A stretch of 64,000 bases of DNA from Plantibacter elymi (nom. nud.) (GCF_900177795.1 NZ_FXWJ01000002.1:124001-188000); one strand, 5' to 3'. Counted from the stretch's first letter, positions 44,097 through 59,364 are shown. Numbers and translations: made by a program. The notes: generated by a model from the sequence alone, not told the origin.

Positions 44097-45437
44097 TCAG
44101 CTGCGCGGGGTCCACTGCGGTTCGGCACTCCCCAGGACCGCCGCCGGGGACGCGTGGTCGTCGAAGGCGCTGAGCGCGGGGCGGGCCGTCACCACCACAC
44201 CGTGGGTGACCAGGCACCGTGCTCCCGGGAGGTCGGGCGGTTGACGATCTTCGGTTCGCGGTAACCGCTGCAGCGCCGCACCGACGCGCGCGAGCGACAC
44301 CGACGACCGGCCGGCATCACCGCCGCCGACGACCCTCGCCACGTCGTCGACGATGGCCGCCGCCAGCAGGTATCCCGCGCTGTGGTCGAGCGCCTGAGCC
44401 GGCAGGGCACCCGGGGCACCGTCCTCGCCCTCGACCAGCGCGATGCCCGTGGCGGCCTGGACCAGGCTGTCGAAACCGCGTCGATCACCCCAGGGCCCCG
44501 TCGTACCCCAGGCGTCGACGGAGCCCGTGACCAGACCGTCGCGACGTCGCAGCCCGAGGCGCTCGAGGGCGTGTGGGCGGTACCCCGTCACCAGGATGTC
44601 GGCCTCGTCGCTCAGCGTCTGCAGTGTCGCGAGGCCCCGCGGTGTCGACGCGTCGAGGATCGCCGTCCGCTTCCCTTGGCCGCTGTCGGTGTGCTGCCAC
44701 GGGATCTCGGGGACCTGCGGTGGATCCACACGCAGGACGTCCGCGCCGAGGAGCGCGAGGGTCCTCGTGGACACCGGACCGGCGATCACCCGCGTCAGGT
44801 CGAGGACGCGGAGGCCGCGCAAGGGTTGCCGGCGCGTCGGCCGCACCCACGAGGCGATCCTCGAGCCGGCGGAGCCACCGTGGCGCCTGACGAGCGGTCC
44901 GTCACCGACCGAGGCCTGCGGTGTGGACGACCACTCGGCAGCGCTCCGGACGGCGACGAGCAGTGCGCCAACCCCGGCGGCCTCCGATTCCAGGTCGAGA
45001 GCCGAGCGGGAGACGATCGCCGAGGCGAGCTCTGCGCGGGTGGCCTCGTCGCCGATCCCGAGCATGGCGCTCAGGCGGCGACGATGGTGGGGGTAGTTCG
45101 CGTGCGTGCGCACCCAGCCGTCGGCCGCGGCGAAGAAGCCGGACAGTGGCGCGAACGCGTCCACGGCTGCTCCGTCGATCCGCAACAGGCGGTCGCTCTG
45201 GTAGGCCGCGGCGATCCGCTCGAGGCCGAGAGCCGTGTGCATCGGCTCGTATCCGAGGGCGATGCGGAGTCGGTCGGCGGCATCCTCCACGGCGCCGACG
45301 GCGACCGCGGCGAGCTCCAGGACAGCGAATCGGGAGGCCAGGAGTCCCGCCGACCCGGTCGCCTCACGGTCGATTCCTCCCGGGTCCAGGCCCACGGCGC
45401 TGCGGAGGGTGTCGTCGACGAGGACGGAACGATTCAT
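44097..45437 (-). CDS. Class III (CaiB/BaiF-type) CoA-transferase with rearranged domain order
   Basis: A 446-residue protein. The usual N-terminal CaiB/BaiF motif, LRGLRVLDLTRVIAGP followed by LLGADVLRVDPP, appears only at residues 206-240. The putative catalytic Asp is D323 in GFDSLVQAATGIAL. Residues about 100-170 (GWVRTHANYPHHRRRLSAML, SEAAGVGALLVAVRSAAEW) resemble the C-terminal part of normal family members. This suggests a circularly permuted enzyme. It should transfer CoA between organic acids; the substrates are unknown. The ATG at 45437 is seven bases after TAGCCT, so leaderless; an ATG at 45443 would lie too close to the -10 box. Confidence 0.85.
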   Translation of the reverse strand: MNRSVLVDDTLRSAVGLDPGGIDREATGSAGLLASRFAVLELAAVAVGAVEDAADRLRIALGYEPMHTALGLERIAAAYQSDRLLRIDGAAVDAFAPLSGFFAAADGWVRTHANYPHHRRRLSAMLGIGDEATRAELASAIVSRSALDLESEAAGVGALLVAVRSAAEWSSTPQASVGDGPLVRRHGGSAGSRIASWVRPTRRQPLRGLRVLDLTRVIAGPVSTRTLALLGADVLRVDPPQVPEIPWQHTDSGQGKRTAILDASTPRGLATLQTLSDEADILVTGYRPHALERLGLRRRDGLVTGSVDAWGTTGPWGDRRGFDSLVQAATGIALVEGEDGAPGALPAQALDHSAGYLLAAAIVDDVARVVGGGDAGRSSVSLARVGAALQRLPRTEDRQPPDLPGARCLVTHGVVVTARPALSAFDDHASPAAVLGSAEPQWTPRS

Positions 45438-45444
45438 GGGCATC

Positions 45445-45450
45445 AGGCTA
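45445..45450 (-). promoter_or_regulatory. -10 box for leaderless CoA-transferase gene
   Basis: Minus-strand TAGCCT, seven bases before the ATG at 45437. It decides between two nearby ATG codons in favour of the downstream one. Confidence 0.5.
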
Positions 45451-45498
45451 GACCCACGACGTCCGGAATCGCGGTGCCACCGCACACCCGGCGGACGA

Positions 45499-45538
45499 CG
45501 AAGGCCGTGGTCCTCGTACGGGAGGACCACGGCCTTCG
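45499..45538 (-). terminator. Terminator after pyk
   Basis: A 17-bp perfect stem (45499-45515 with 45522-45538) with the loop GTACGG, 13 bases downstream of the pyk stop. Confidence 0.8.
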
Positions 45539-45551
45539 CTGCTGTCGACGA

Positions 45552-46967
45552 CTAGAGGACGTCGCCCACCTTGTGGACGCGGATGTCGTTCGTCGTCCCG
45601 GGGATTCCGGGAGGGGAACCGGAGATGATGATGACCGGCTCACCGACGGCGGCCTTGCCCGTGGCGACGAGGACCTCGTCCACCTGGGCGACCATCTGGT
45701 CGGTGTGCGTCACGCGCTCGACGACGAAGGACTCGACGCCCCAGTTCAGCGCCATCCGACGACGGATGGCCGGGTCGGGCGTGAACGCCAGGATCGGGAT
45801 CCGGTTGCGGAGACGGGCCATGCGGCGGACCGACTCCCCCGATTCCGTGAAGACGCAGAGGAACTTCGCCTCGACGAAGTCCGCCACCTCGACGGCGGCC
45901 AGCGTGATCGCTCCGGCCTGGGTGCGCGGCTTCGTGCCGAGCGGCGGAACGCGGTCGAGGCCGTGGATCTCGGTGGACTCGACGATCCGGGCCATGGTCT
46001 GGACCGTGATGACGGGGTAGGCGCCGACACTCGTCTCGCCGCTGAGCATGACCGCGTCAGCACCGTCGAGCACCGCGTTCGCGACGTCGGAGGTCTCCGC
46101 GCGGGTCGGGATGGGGCTGGAGATCATCGACTCGAGCATCTGCGTCGCGACGATGACCGGCTTCGCCATACGACGGGCGAGCTCCACCGCGCGCTTCTGC
46201 ACGATCGGGACGGCCTCGAGCGGGAGCTCGACACCGAGGTCGCCACGGGCGACCATGATCGCGTCGAACGCCTCGACGATGCTCTCGAGGTTCTCGACGG
46301 CCTGCGGCTTCTCGATCTTGGCGATCACGGGGACCTTCCGGCCCTCCTCCGCCATGATCTCGTGGACGCGGTCGATGTCGGCCGCGTCGCGCACGAAGGA
46401 CAGGGCGATGAGGTCGGCGCCGAGACGCAGCCCCCAGCGGAGGTCCGCTTCGTCCTTCTCGCTGAGCGCGGGGACGTTGACGGCGACACCGGGGAGGTTG
46501 ATGCCCTTGTTGTTCGACACGGGGCCGGCGACGATGACGCGAGTGGTCACGACGGTGTCGTCCGCTTCAACGACCTCGACCTTGACCTTGCCGTCGTCGA
46601 TCAGGAGGAAGTCGCCCGGCTTGACGTCCTGGGGCAGGCCCTTGAACGTCGTCGAGGAGATCTCCTTGGTACCGAGGATGTCCTCGATGGTGATCTTGAA
46701 GATGTCGCCGACGGCGAGGTCGTACGGGCCGCCCTCGAACTTGCCGAGGCGGATCTTCGGGCCCTGCAGGTCGACCAGGACGGCGACGGCACGGCCGGAG
46801 TCCTCGGTGGCCTTGCGCACGTTGGCGTAGATGGCATCGTGCACGTCGTAGCTGCCGTGGCTCAGGTTCATCCGGGTGACATCGACCCCCGCATCGATGA
46901 TGGCCCGGATGTTCTCATAGCTGGAGACTGCAGGCCCCAGCGTTGCGACGATCTTGGCTCGTCTCAT
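45552..46967 (-). CDS. pyk: Pyruvate kinase
   Basis: A 471-residue kinase converting phosphoenolpyruvate and ADP to pyruvate and ATP. N-terminal RRAKIVATLGPAVSS, the substrate/metal motif MVARGDLGVELPLE with preceding VIAKIEKPQAVENL, and the C-terminal regulatory domain are present. The ATG at 46967 has GGAG nine bases upstream. It lies downstream of gltD on the same strand with a 92-base gap, so it probably has its own promoter. It ends at a strong hairpin. Confidence 0.97.
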   Translation of the reverse strand: MRRAKIVATLGPAVSSYENIRAIIDAGVDVTRMNLSHGSYDVHDAIYANVRKATEDSGRAVAVLVDLQGPKIRLGKFEGGPYDLAVGDIFKITIEDILGTKEISSTTFKGLPQDVKPGDFLLIDDGKVKVEVVEADDTVVTTRVIVAGPVSNNKGINLPGVAVNVPALSEKDEADLRWGLRLGADLIALSFVRDAADIDRVHEIMAEEGRKVPVIAKIEKPQAVENLESIVEAFDAIMVARGDLGVELPLEAVPIVQKRAVELARRMAKPVIVATQMLESMISSPIPTRAETSDVANAVLDGADAVMLSGETSVGAYPVITVQTMARIVESTEIHGLDRVPPLGTKPRTQAGAITLAAVEVADFVEAKFLCVFTESGESVRRMARLRNRIPILAFTPDPAIRRRMALNWGVESFVVERVTHTDQMVAQVDEVLVATGKAAVGEPVIIISGSPPGIPGTTNDIRVHKVGDVL

Positions 46968-47059
46968 GTGTGTGTGTTCTCCATGGTTTCTGCGCACGAG
47001 GCGCTTCGGTACTCACTGCTCGGCATGATGCGTCCGACGCTTGTCGTCCGCCTGAAAGC

Positions 47060-48509
47060 CTAGAGGGAGATGGGCTGGTCCGTGGGACGGACCGGGAAGG
47101 GAAGCTGGGTCTCGCCCTCGAGGTACTGGTCGACGGCCGACGCCGCAGCGCGGCCCTCGGCGATCGCCCACACGATGAGGGACTGGCCACGACCGGCGTC
47201 GCCCGCGACGAACACGCCGGGCTGGTTGGTCTGGTAATCGTGCTCCCGTGCCACGTTGCCGCGCCCGGTGAAGGGGAGCTGGAACTGCGACTCGAGGGTC
47301 TCGCCCTCCGGGCCCGTGAATCCGAGCGCGAGGAGGACGAGGTCGGCCGGGATCTCCCGCTCGGTCCCGCTCTTCGGCACGCGACGGCCGTCGACGAACT
47401 CCGTCTCGGCGACGCGGATCGCCCGCACCTCGCCGGCCTCGTTGGAGAGGAACTCGACGGTCGACACGAGGTACTCGCGGTTGCCGCCCTCTTCGTGCGC
47501 ACTCGCGACTTCGAAGAGCGTCGGCATCATGGGCCACGGCTGGTGCTCGGGTCGCTCCCCCGCCGGCTGCGTGCCGATGGCGAGGTTCGTGACGGAGGCG
47601 GCACCCTGCCGGTGCGCCGTGCCGATGCAGTCGGCACCGGTGTCGCCGCCGCCGAGGACCACCACGTGCTTGTCCTCCGCCGTGATCTGATCGGCGACCG
47701 TGTCTCCGGCGCCGACGCGGTTGGCCTGCACGAGGTACTCCATCGCGAAGTGGACCCCGGAGAAGTCACGACCGGGGATCGGGAGGTCGCGCGGCACCAT
47801 GGCGCCGGTGGCGATGACGACGGCGTCGTAGCGGGCGCGGAGCTCGTCCCAGCTGATGTCGACCCCGATGTTCACGCCGGCGCGGAACCGGGTGCCCTCG
47901 TCCTGCATCTGCTTCAGCCGGATGTCGAGGTGCTTCTTCTCCATCTTGAAATCGGGGATGCCGTAGCGCAGCAGGCCGCCGATGCGGTCGTCACGCTCGT
48001 AGACCGCGACCGTGTGTCCCGCACGCGTCAGCTGCTGGGCTGCGGCGAGACCGGCCGGACCGGAACCGACGACGGCGACCGTCTTGCCGGTCAGTCGCTC
48101 CGGCGGGTGGGACTCGACCCATCCGTTGGCGAACGCCTGATCGATGATCGAGACCTCGACCTGCTTGATGGTCACTGCGGGCTGGTTGATGCCCAGCACG
48201 CACGAACTCTCGCACGGCGCCGGGCAGAGACGACCCGTGAACTCCGGGAAGTTGTTCGTGGCGTGCAGCCGCTCGATGGCCGAGCGTCCCTCGCCTCGCC
48301 ACATCAGGTCGTTCCACTCCGGGATGAGGTTGCCCAGCGGGCAGCCCTGGTGGCAGAACGGGATGCCGCAGTCCATGCAGCGACCAGCCTGCTTGCGGAC
48401 GGTCGCGGGGTCGCTCTGCTCGTAGACCTCTTTCCAGTCCATGATGCGGACCGGCACGGGCCGGCGCTTCGGGAGCTCGCGCTCCGGTACCTTCAGGAAT
48501 CCCTTGGGA

Positions 48510-48517
<8 letters not shown>
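47060..48517 (-). CDS. gltD: Glutamate synthase, small subunit
   Basis: A 485-residue FAD-dependent subunit that passes electrons from NADPH to GltB. The N-terminal Cys-rich region for low-potential [4Fe-4S] clusters is [22 protein letters not shown] with [10 protein letters not shown] further on. The two dinucleotide-binding motifs are [15 protein letters not shown] and [15 protein letters not shown]. The GTG start overlaps the gltB stop by eight bases, so the two subunits are translationally coupled. Confidence 0.96.
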
Positions 48518-53072
<4,555 letters not shown>

Positions 53073-53187
53073 GGAATTACCGTCCTCACGAAAGGAGATC
53101 AGAAGGGGGACGTCGCTGGCCCTGGGACGAAACGGGTGATGGATCCCCTGCTGGGCCGGGATCCACCGGGCCGACGAGGGTGCGTTC

Positions 53188-53193
53188 AGCCTA
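53188..53193 (-). promoter_or_regulatory. Possible -10 box upstream of gltB
   Basis: Minus-strand TAGGCT overlapping the lgt stop codon. It would give gltB a leader of about 109 bases. Read-through from the trp-lgt operon is an alternative. Confidence 0.3.
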
Positions 53194-54204
53194 GGAGCGA
53201 GAGCCGGTCTTGCTTGTGGCGACCGTGGCTTCGGATGACGGAGTGGATGACGCAGTGCGGTCTGATCCGTCGGCATCGTCGTCGGCGGAGGCACTGCGCA
53301 GCCCCAGGTTCTCCGCGTCGGTGTCGTAGTAGTCTACCGCAGCCTTCGGATCGGCCCAGGAACGGCCCGGAACGTACGGCGACGGCTCGGCACCCGTGTG
53401 GCGACGCGACTGGATGACGATGATCGCGAGTCCGACGACGATCGCGAGGATCGCGGCCCAGACGTTGGCGCGGATGCCGAAGAGGTACTCGCTCGGGTCG
53501 ATCCGGATGGTCTCCCAGACCGTGCGACCGGCGCCGTACCAGATGAGGTAGACCCCGAACAGGCGACCCCACTGCGGGTTGAAGCGGTGTCCGATCCAGA
53601 GGATGACGGCCACCCCCAGCAGGTTCCAGATGATCTCGTACAGGAACGTGGGGTGGAACAGCGTGCCGGCGGGGAGACCGATCGGGAACGCAGGGTTGCT
53701 GGCCTCGATCTCGAGACCCCAGGGCAGGTCCGTGGGGAGCCCGTAGAGCTCGTGGTTGAAGTAGTTGCCGAGGCGACCGAACGCCTGGGCGAGCAGCAGG
53801 CCGGGCGCGAGGGCGTCGGCGAAGGTCCAGAACCGGATCCCGGTCATGCGGCAGCCGATGTAGGCGCCGACCGCTCCGCCGATGAGCGAACCGAAGATCG
53901 CGATGCCGCCCTCCCAGATGTAGAGCGTCCGCAGGAGGTCGGCTCCCGGGTAGAAGTAGTCGCCGGGGTGGGTCAGGACGTGGAAGATCCGCGCACCGAT
54001 GATCCCGAGCGGGATGGCCCACAGGATGATGTCGAGCACGATGCCCGGCTCGGCACCGCGCTTCGTCAGCCGCCGGGAGGTGAGGATGGTGGCGGCGATG
54101 ATCCCGGCGATGATGCAGAGCGCGTACATGTGCACCGTGAACGGGCCCACGCTGAAGGTCGCGATGTCCGGGTTCGGGCTCGGGATGCTGAGGGGTGCAA
54201 TCAC
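53191..54204 (-). CDS. lgt: Prolipoprotein diacylglyceryl transferase
   Basis: A 337-residue polytopic membrane enzyme that adds diacylglycerol to the lipobox Cys of prolipoproteins, the first step of lipoprotein maturation. About seven helices are visible. The Lgt signature is [20 protein letters not shown], and the [13 protein letters not shown] and GGIAIFG segments precede it. The C-terminal 50 residues are a polar Asp/Ser/Thr tail. The GTG at 54204 has AAAGGCG upstream. It follows trpA by 75 bases, the classic actinobacterial order trpCBA-lgt. Confidence 0.96.
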   Translation of the reverse strand: MIAPLSIPSPNPDIATFSVGPFTVHMYALCIIAGIIAATILTSRRLTKRGAEPGIVLDIILWAIPLGIIGARIFHVLTHPGDYFYPGADLLRTLYIWEGGIAIFGSLIGGAVGAYIGCRMTGIRFWTFADALAPGLLLAQAFGRLGNYFNHELYGLPTDLPWGLEIEASNPAFPIGLPAGTLFHPTFLYEIIWNLLGVAVILWIGHRFNPQWGRLFGVYLIWYGAGRTVWETIRIDPSEYLFGIRANVWAAILAIVVGLAIIVIQSRRHTGAEPSPYVPGRSWADPKAAVDYYDTDAENLGLRSASADDDADGSDRTASSTPSSEATVATSKTGSRS

Positions 54205-54279
54205 TGCAGTGGTCGCCTTTCGTTACGAACTCTGATCGAGTGTAGGGCTTTCAGCATCGCGGACGTGCTGAGGATACCC

Positions 54280-55092
54280 TCAGCGGGCGGTGCCGGCCGC
54301 GAGTGAACGGGCGACCTCGGTGATCGCCGGGACACCGCCGTCGGCGAGTGCCTTGACGAACACGGATCCGACGATGGCTCCGTCGGCGTACTCGAGGACC
54401 GAGCGGACCTGTTCGGCGGTCGAGATGCCGATGCCGACGCACGCGTGCTGGGCCCCCGCCGCGCGGAGACGACCGACGAGGGTCTTCGCGGCGGCGTCGA
54501 GGTCCTGTCGAGCGCCGGTGATGCCCATCGTGGAGACGGTGTACACGAAGCCGCGAGAGCGTTCGGTCACGAGCGACAGGCGCTCGTCGCTCGACGTCGG
54601 CGCTGCGAGGAAGACCCGGTCGAGACCGTGGCGTTCACTGGCGTCCAGCCAGTCCGCCGCGGCGTCGGGGGTGATGTCGGGGGTGATGAGCCCGGCTCCC
54701 CCGGCCGCTGCGAGGTCGGAGGCGAAGCGCTCGACGCCGTACTGCAGTACCGGGTTCCAGTACGTCATGACGAGGACTGGGACGTCCACGGCGGCGCGGA
54801 TGGCGCTGATCGCCGTGAAGACGTCGCGCAACCGGAACCCCTCCGCGAGGGCGGTCATGGTCGCGGCCTGGATGACCGCTCCGTCCATGACGGGGTCGGA
54901 GTAGGGCACGCCGAGCTCGAGGACGTCGACGCCGTTCTGCGCGAGCGCGATGGCGGCGTCGACACTCGTCTGGAGGTCGGGGAACCCGACGGGGAGGTAC
55001 CCGATGAGGGCGCCGCGGCGGTCGACGGCGGCGGCGTCGATCGCCGAGGCGACCGGTGAGACCGTCGTGTGGTCGGTGGCCGGGGCGGTCAT
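54280..55092 (-). CDS. trpA: Tryptophan synthase alpha chain
   Basis: A 270-residue TIM barrel that cleaves indole-3-glycerol phosphate to indole and glyceraldehyde 3-phosphate. The signature [18 protein letters not shown] contains the catalytic Asp; the catalytic Glu should lie upstream in the LELG-type region. TPDITPDAA and [13 protein letters not shown] are present. The ATG overlaps the trpB stop by four bases (ATGA), so the two subunits are coupled. Confidence 0.97.
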   Translation of the reverse strand: MTAPATDHTTVSPVASAIDAAAVDRRGALIGYLPVGFPDLQTSVDAAIALAQNGVDVLELGVPYSDPVMDGAVIQAATMTALAEGFRLRDVFTAISAIRAAVDVPVLVMTYWNPVLQYGVERFASDLAAAGGAGLITPDITPDAAADWLDASERHGLDRVFLAAPTSSDERLSLVTERSRGFVYTVSTMGITGARQDLDAAAKTLVGRLRAAGAQHACVGIGISTAEQVRSVLEYADGAIVGSVFVKALADGGVPAITEVARSLAAGTAR

Positions 55093-56339
55093 GCGTTCCG
55101 CCCAGCTTCGTCGAGGAGTCCGAAGTAGGTGGCAGCCGTCTCGACGTCCTTGTCTCCGCGCCCGGAGAGGTTGATCAGGATGGTCGCCTCGGGGCCCAGT
55201 TCCTTGCCGAGGACGATGGCCCCGGCCAGTGCGTGGGCGGACTCGATCGCGGGGATGATCCCCTCGGTGCGGCTCAGGAGTCGGAAGGCCTCCATCGCCT
55301 CGGCGTCCGTCGCGGGGACGTACGTCGCCCGGCCGGTGTCGGCGAGCCAGGCGTGCTCCGGTCCGACGCCCGGGTAGTCGAGGCCTGCGGAGATGGAATG
55401 GGACTCGACGGTCTGGCCGTCGTCGTCCTGGAGGACGAAGGTGCGCGCACCGTGCAGGACACCCGGACGACCGCGGCCGATGGACGCGGCGTGCCGTGGG
55501 GTGTCGACGCCGTCGCCGGCAGCCTCGACCCCGTAGAGCGCGACGTCCGCGTCGTCGAGGAAGGCGTGGAAGATGCCGATGGCGTTGGAGCCGCCGCCGA
55601 CGCAGGCGACGACCGCGTCGGGAAGCGAACCGTTCAGCTCGAGGAGCTGTGCGCGGGCCTCTTCTCCGATGATCTTCTGGAAGTCGCGGACCATGACCGG
55701 GAACGGGTGTGGGCCCGCCGCGGTGCCGAAGATGTAGTTCGTCGTCTCGACCGAGGCGACCCAGTCGCGGTACGCCTCGTTGATGGCGTCCTTGAGGGTC
55801 CGCGAGCCCGTCGTGACGGGGATGACGGTCGCGCCGAGGAGTCGCATGCGGGCGACGTTGAGCGCTTGGCGCTCGGTGTCGACCTCGCCCATGTAGATCG
55901 TGCAGTCGAGGCCGAAGAGTGCGGCCGCGGTGGCCGTGGCCACACCGTGCTGACCGGCCCCCGTCTCGGCGATGACGCGGGTCTTGCCGATGCGCTTCGT
56001 GAGGAGCGCCTGGCCCAGGACGTTGTTGATCTTGTGCGAACCGGTGTGGTTGAGGTCCTCGCGCTTGAGGAAGATGCGCGCACCACCGGCCGATGCGGCG
56101 AAGCGTGGCACCTCGGTGATGATCGACGGGCGGCCGGCGTAGTCGCGGAGCAGCGTCGTCAGCTCGGTCTGGAAGCTCTCGTCGGCCTTGGCGGCCTCGT
56201 AGGCCGTCGCGAGTTCGTCGACCGCGGCGATGAGCGCCTCCGGCATGTAGCGTCCGCCGAAGTCTCCGAAGAACGGACCGGCCTCGTCTCGGAGGTGCGT
56301 CGGTTCCGCGTGGGCGGGGGTGGCTGGTGACATGGTCAT
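55089..56339 (-). CDS. trpB: Tryptophan synthase beta chain
   Basis: A 416-residue PLP enzyme that joins indole and serine to make tryptophan. The PLP lysine is K103 in [18 protein letters not shown]. The [14 protein letters not shown] phosphate-binding loop and [13 protein letters not shown] are present. Its ATG overlaps the trpC stop by four bases and its stop overlaps trpA. This is the normal TrpB1 form, not the longer TrpB2. Confidence 0.98.
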   Translation of the reverse strand: MTMSPATPAHAEPTHLRDEAGPFFGDFGGRYMPEALIAAVDELATAYEAAKADESFQTELTTLLRDYAGRPSIITEVPRFAASAGGARIFLKREDLNHTGSHKINNVLGQALLTKRIGKTRVIAETGAGQHGVATATAAALFGLDCTIYMGEVDTERQALNVARMRLLGATVIPVTTGSRTLKDAINEAYRDWVASVETTNYIFGTAAGPHPFPVMVRDFQKIIGEEARAQLLELNGSLPDAVVACVGGGSNAIGIFHAFLDDADVALYGVEAAGDGVDTPRHAASIGRGRPGVLHGARTFVLQDDDGQTVESHSISAGLDYPGVGPEHAWLADTGRATYVPATDAEAMEAFRLLSRTEGIIPAIESAHALAGAIVLGKELGPEATILINLSGRGDKDVETAATYFGLLDEAGRNA

Positions 56340-57112
56340 ACGGTGGCTCCCAGGAACTGTTCGAGGGTGGCGACGGGGTCGCCGGTGACGAGCGCCTCGC
56401 CGACCAGGACGACGTCGGCGCCGTCACGTCGGTAGGCGGCGACGTCGGCGGCGCGGAGCACAGCGGACTCGGCCACCTTGACGGCGTCGGCGGGGAAACG
56501 GTCGGTCAACGATCCGAAGAGGTGTTGGTCGAGTTCGAAGGTGCTGAGGTTCCGCGCGTTGACGCCGATGAGCCGGGCGCCGATGTCGCTCGCTCTGGCC
56601 AGCTCCTCGGCGGAGTGGGTCTCGACCAGCGGGGTCATGCCGAGCTGCACGACGAGCTCGTGCAGCGACGACAGAGTGGCCTGGTCGAGTCCGGCGACGA
56701 TCAGGAGGACCAGGTCGGCGCCGGATGCCCGGGCTTCGAACACCTGGTACGGCAAGGAGATGAAGTCCTTGCGAAGGACCGGGATGCGGATCGCGGCACG
56801 GACGGCCTCGAGGTCCTGCAACGAACCGCCGAACTTCCGGCCCTCGGTCAGCACGCTGACCGCGCTGGCACCACCCTGCTCGTAGAGCGAGGCGAGGAGC
56901 GCCGGGTCGGGGATGTCGGCCAGCGCGCCGCGGGACGGACTGGACCGCTTGACCTCGGCGATGATCTTGACCTGGTCGGCCGGAGCGAGCGCAGCGAGGG
57001 CGTCGATGGCCGGTGGGGCGTCGACAGCAGCGGCTTCGACCACTGCAGCCGGACGGCCCGCGAGGCGCCCGAGAGCATCCTCCTTCGCGCCGGCCATCAG
57101 GTCGGCGAGCAT
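56336..57112 (-). CDS. trpC: Indole-3-glycerol phosphate synthase
   Basis: A 258-residue TIM barrel that closes the indole ring. Seen are [18 protein letters not shown] with the catalytic Lys, [28 protein letters not shown] and [13 protein letters not shown]. It is a stand-alone TrpC with no TrpF fusion. The ATG at 57112 starts two bases after the stop of the small HGH protein gene. trpD and trpF are not in the window. Confidence 0.96.
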   Translation of the reverse strand: MLADLMAGAKEDALGRLAGRPAAVVEAAAVDAPPAIDALAALAPADQVKIIAEVKRSSPSRGALADIPDPALLASLYEQGGASAVSVLTEGRKFGGSLQDLEAVRAAIRIPVLRKDFISLPYQVFEARASGADLVLLIVAGLDQATLSSLHELVVQLGMTPLVETHSAEELARASDIGARLIGVNARNLSTFELDQHLFGSLTDRFPADAVKVAESAVLRAADVAAYRRDGADVVLVGEALVTGDPVATLEQFLGATV

Positions 57113-57114
57113 GT

Positions 57115-57345
57115 TCAGTGCTCTTTCGCCACGGTCTTGGACCCGCCGACGCCGTATCCCGCCTTGGCGAGGACACCGCCCGTGATCCACCCGAGGAGGA
57201 GGACGCCGGCCGAGGCCCAGACGAGGACGGGCATGTCGAGCCAGAAGAAGACCGTACCGGCGGCGAACGCGACCAACATGATGATCACGGCCGTCCAGGC
57301 GGCGGGCGAGTGTCCGTGGCCGGGGTCCGAGGGGTCGGTGCTCAT
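57115..57345 (-). CDS. Small trp-operon-associated membrane protein (DUF6704-like)
   Basis: A 76-residue protein with an N-terminal GHGHSPAAWTAV motif and two hydrophobic helices (about residues 17-36 and 40-60). Short HGxxPAAWT proteins of this kind lie just upstream of trpC in many actinobacteria. AAGGAG precedes the ATG, and the gene ends two bases before trpC. Its function is unknown; a role at the membrane connected to tryptophan metabolism is only inference from conserved position. Confidence 0.82.
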   Translation of the reverse strand: MSTDPSDPGHGHSPAAWTAVIIMLVAFAAGTVFFWLDMPVLVWASAGVLLLGWITGGVLAKAGYGVGGSKTVAKEH

Positions 57346-57374
57346 GGTTCTCCTTCTGTGCGAGTGCGGGTTCC

Positions 57375-57380
57375 AGTGTA
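57375..57380 (-). promoter_or_regulatory. Putative internal promoter -10 box for the trpCBA segment
   Basis: Minus-strand TACACT in the 115-base gap upstream of the small HGH protein gene; transcription would start near 57368. A weak inverted repeat (57409-57415 with 57426-57432) lies just upstream and could end some his transcripts. No Trp-rich leader peptide was found. Confidence 0.4.
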
Positions 57381-57460
57381 CCGGCAAGCGGTGCGCGGTT
57401 CCGTGCGTGGGCCACGAGTTCCCAGGTGGCCCGGGGTGCCGTCGTGGGTCGGCGGAGCGG

Positions 57461-58153
57461 TCAGCGCGTCGGGTCGTCGCCGCGGCTGAGGTCGTCCCAG
57501 GCGCCCACCGGGTCGGCGCTCGGGGCCGTTTCGACCTGCGTGAACCGGACCGCCTGGTACTTCTTCGACGGACCGGGCCACCGGCGGTGGGTGAGCACGG
57601 TCGCGAGCCCGGCGAGTCCGAGCACCACGCCGAGCACCAGGGTGATCGCCGGCCAGGCGGTGAGCGTGGTCGCCGCGACGAGGTCGATGGTCGACTGGCT
57701 TCCCGCGACGCCCGTGGCCTCGGTCACGGCGGCCGCGCCCGCGGTCGCCGGCGAGGCGAGCACGGCGATCGACGAGATCATGACGCAGGCGCCGATCACG
57801 GCCTCCAGCAGGCCGAGGATGATGCGGAACACCGGCCCGGCGATCGCCAGGGCCGCGACGAGGGCGAGACCGGCGAGGGCGAGTGCGGACAGGGCGGGAG
57901 CGGCGACTGAGCCGACCACGTCGAGCGCGCCGGAGTGCGGGCCGACGCCCACGAGGCTGATCGAGAGCCAGGTCTGGGTCCACGCCGCGAGGATGAGCGC
58001 GTCTGCGAGGACGGCGGTGACGAGGAGCAGGGTCTTCAGGCGGCGCTGACGACTGCGGAGAGCCCTGGACTCGAACTCGTCAGCCTCGGACGGTTCGTCG
58101 GGCCTCGGCGGCTCCACCGGTCCGGACTGGGGTGCTGCAGTGCTCTCGGTCAT
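57461..58153 (-). CDS. Trp biosynthesis-associated membrane protein (TIGR02234-like)
   Basis: A 230-residue protein with a charged N-terminal cytoplasmic segment and about four transmembrane helices (from residue 40 on). The first helix region ends in AWTQTWLSI, typical of the Trp-region conserved membrane family. The ATG at 58153 starts 14 bases after the hisI stop. In many actinobacteria trpE lies between hisI and this gene; here it is absent. The function is unknown. Confidence 0.85.
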   Translation of the reverse strand: MTESTAAPQSGPVEPPRPDEPSEADEFESRALRSRQRRLKTLLLVTAVLADALILAAWTQTWLSISLVGVGPHSGALDVVGSVAAPALSALALAGLALVAALAIAGPVFRIILGLLEAVIGACVMISSIAVLASPATAGAAAVTEATGVAGSQSTIDLVAATTLTAWPAITLVLGVVLGLAGLATVLTHRRWPGPSKKYQAVRFTQVETAPSADPVGAWDDLSRGDDPTR

Positions 58154-58166
58154 GCTCCAACTCGAT

Positions 58167-58556
58167 TCATGGTGTCGGCGATGGCGCTGCGACGACGTCG
58201 AGGCTCCGGCCGTCGAAACAGCTGCGCGTTCCCGTGTGGCAGGCGGCACCGTGCTGATCGACCTCCACCAACAGGGTATCCCCGTCGCAGTCGTAGGCGA
58301 GCGCCCGGACGAACTGCACGTGGCCGGAGGTGTCGCCCTTGCGCCAGTACTCCTGTCGTGACCGGGACCAGTAGGTGACCCGACCCTCGGTCATCGTCCG
58401 GCGGACGGCCTCCGCGTCCATCCACCCGAGCATGAGCACCTCGCGGGAGTCCCACTGCTGCACGATCGCGGGCAGCAGTCCCTGTGCGTCGAAGGTGAGC
58501 TGGCCGATCGCGGTCGCCGGATCGGCGCCCACCGGGATGGTGATGTCCGCGCTCAT
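58167..58556 (-). CDS. hisI: Phosphoribosyl-AMP cyclohydrolase
   Basis: A 129-residue zinc enzyme of histidine synthesis that opens the purine ring of PR-AMP. The metal site is [20 protein letters not shown] with GTRSCF after it. The [14 protein letters not shown] and [19 protein letters not shown] motifs are typical. It is the mono-functional form; HisE is separate. The ATG overlaps the hisF stop by four bases. Confidence 0.96.
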   Translation of the reverse strand: MSADITIPVGADPATAIGQLTFDAQGLLPAIVQQWDSREVLMLGWMDAEAVRRTMTEGRVTYWSRSRQEYWRKGDTSGHVQFVRALAYDCDGDTLLVEVDQHGAACHTGTRSCFDGRSLDVVAAPSPTP

Positions 58557-59317
58557 GCCCGCACCGTCCAACCGGCATCGGCGAGCTCCTGTTTGACCTG
58601 GCCGATCGTCAACTCGCCGTTGTGGAAGACGCTCGCAGCGAGGACGGCGTCGGCGCCCGCGGCGATCGCGGGTGGGAAGTCGGCGAGGCGGCCTGCTCCC
58701 CCGGACGCGATGACCGGAACCCGGCTGATCTCGCGCATGGCGCTGATGAGCTCGGTGTCGAACCCGGCCTTGGTGCCGTCGGCGTCGATCGAGTTCACCA
58801 ACAGCTCGCCCGCACCGCGTTCGATGGCCTCGATGGCCCAGGCGAGCGCGTCGAGTTCGGTCTCACGTCGGCCGCCGTGTGTCGTGACGATCCATCCTGA
58901 TGCGCTGCCGGCGTGTCGCTTCACGTCCAGGGAGAGGACGAGGACCTGAGCGCCGAAGCGGTCGGCGATCTCCCCCAGCAACTCCGGCCGGGCGATCGCG
59001 GCGCTGTTCACACCGACCTTGTCCGCACCGCTGGCCAAGAGACGCGAGACGTCCTGGGTCGAGCGGACCCCGCCGCCGACCGTGAGCGGGATGAAGACCT
59101 GCTCGGCGGTTCGGCTGACGAGGTCGTAGGTGGTGTCGCGTTCGGCGACGGTGGCCGTGACGTCGAGGAAGGTCAGCTCATCCGCACCCTGCTCGGCATA
59201 GCGCTTCGCGAGTTCGACGGGGTCGCCGGCGTCGCGGAGGTCGAGGAAGTTGACACCCTTCACGACGCGCCCGTCGGCGACGTCGAGACAGGGGATGACT
59301 CGGGTGGCGAGTGACAC
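58553..59317 (-). CDS. hisF: Imidazole glycerol phosphate synthase, cyclase subunit
   Basis: A 254-residue TIM barrel that makes imidazole glycerol phosphate and AICAR with ammonia from HisH. The catalytic Asp residues are in [17 protein letters not shown] and [16 protein letters not shown]. The GTG at 59317 has GGAGG upstream; a longer frame to 59482 is Arg-rich and rejected. hisH and hisA are not adjacent and must lie elsewhere. Confidence 0.96.
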   Translation of the reverse strand: MSLATRVIPCLDVADGRVVKGVNFLDLRDAGDPVELAKRYAEQGADELTFLDVTATVAERDTTYDLVSRTAEQVFIPLTVGGGVRSTQDVSRLLASGADKVGVNSAAIARPELLGEIADRFGAQVLVLSLDVKRHAGSASGWIVTTHGGRRETELDALAWAIEAIERGAGELLVNSIDADGTKAGFDTELISAMREISRVPVIASGGAGRLADFPPAIAAGADAVLAASVFHNGELTIGQVKQELADAGWTVRA

Positions 59318-59364
59318 GGAGGCCTCCGCAGAGCGACTGGGACGGGTGGTGAGGGACGGGCGAC

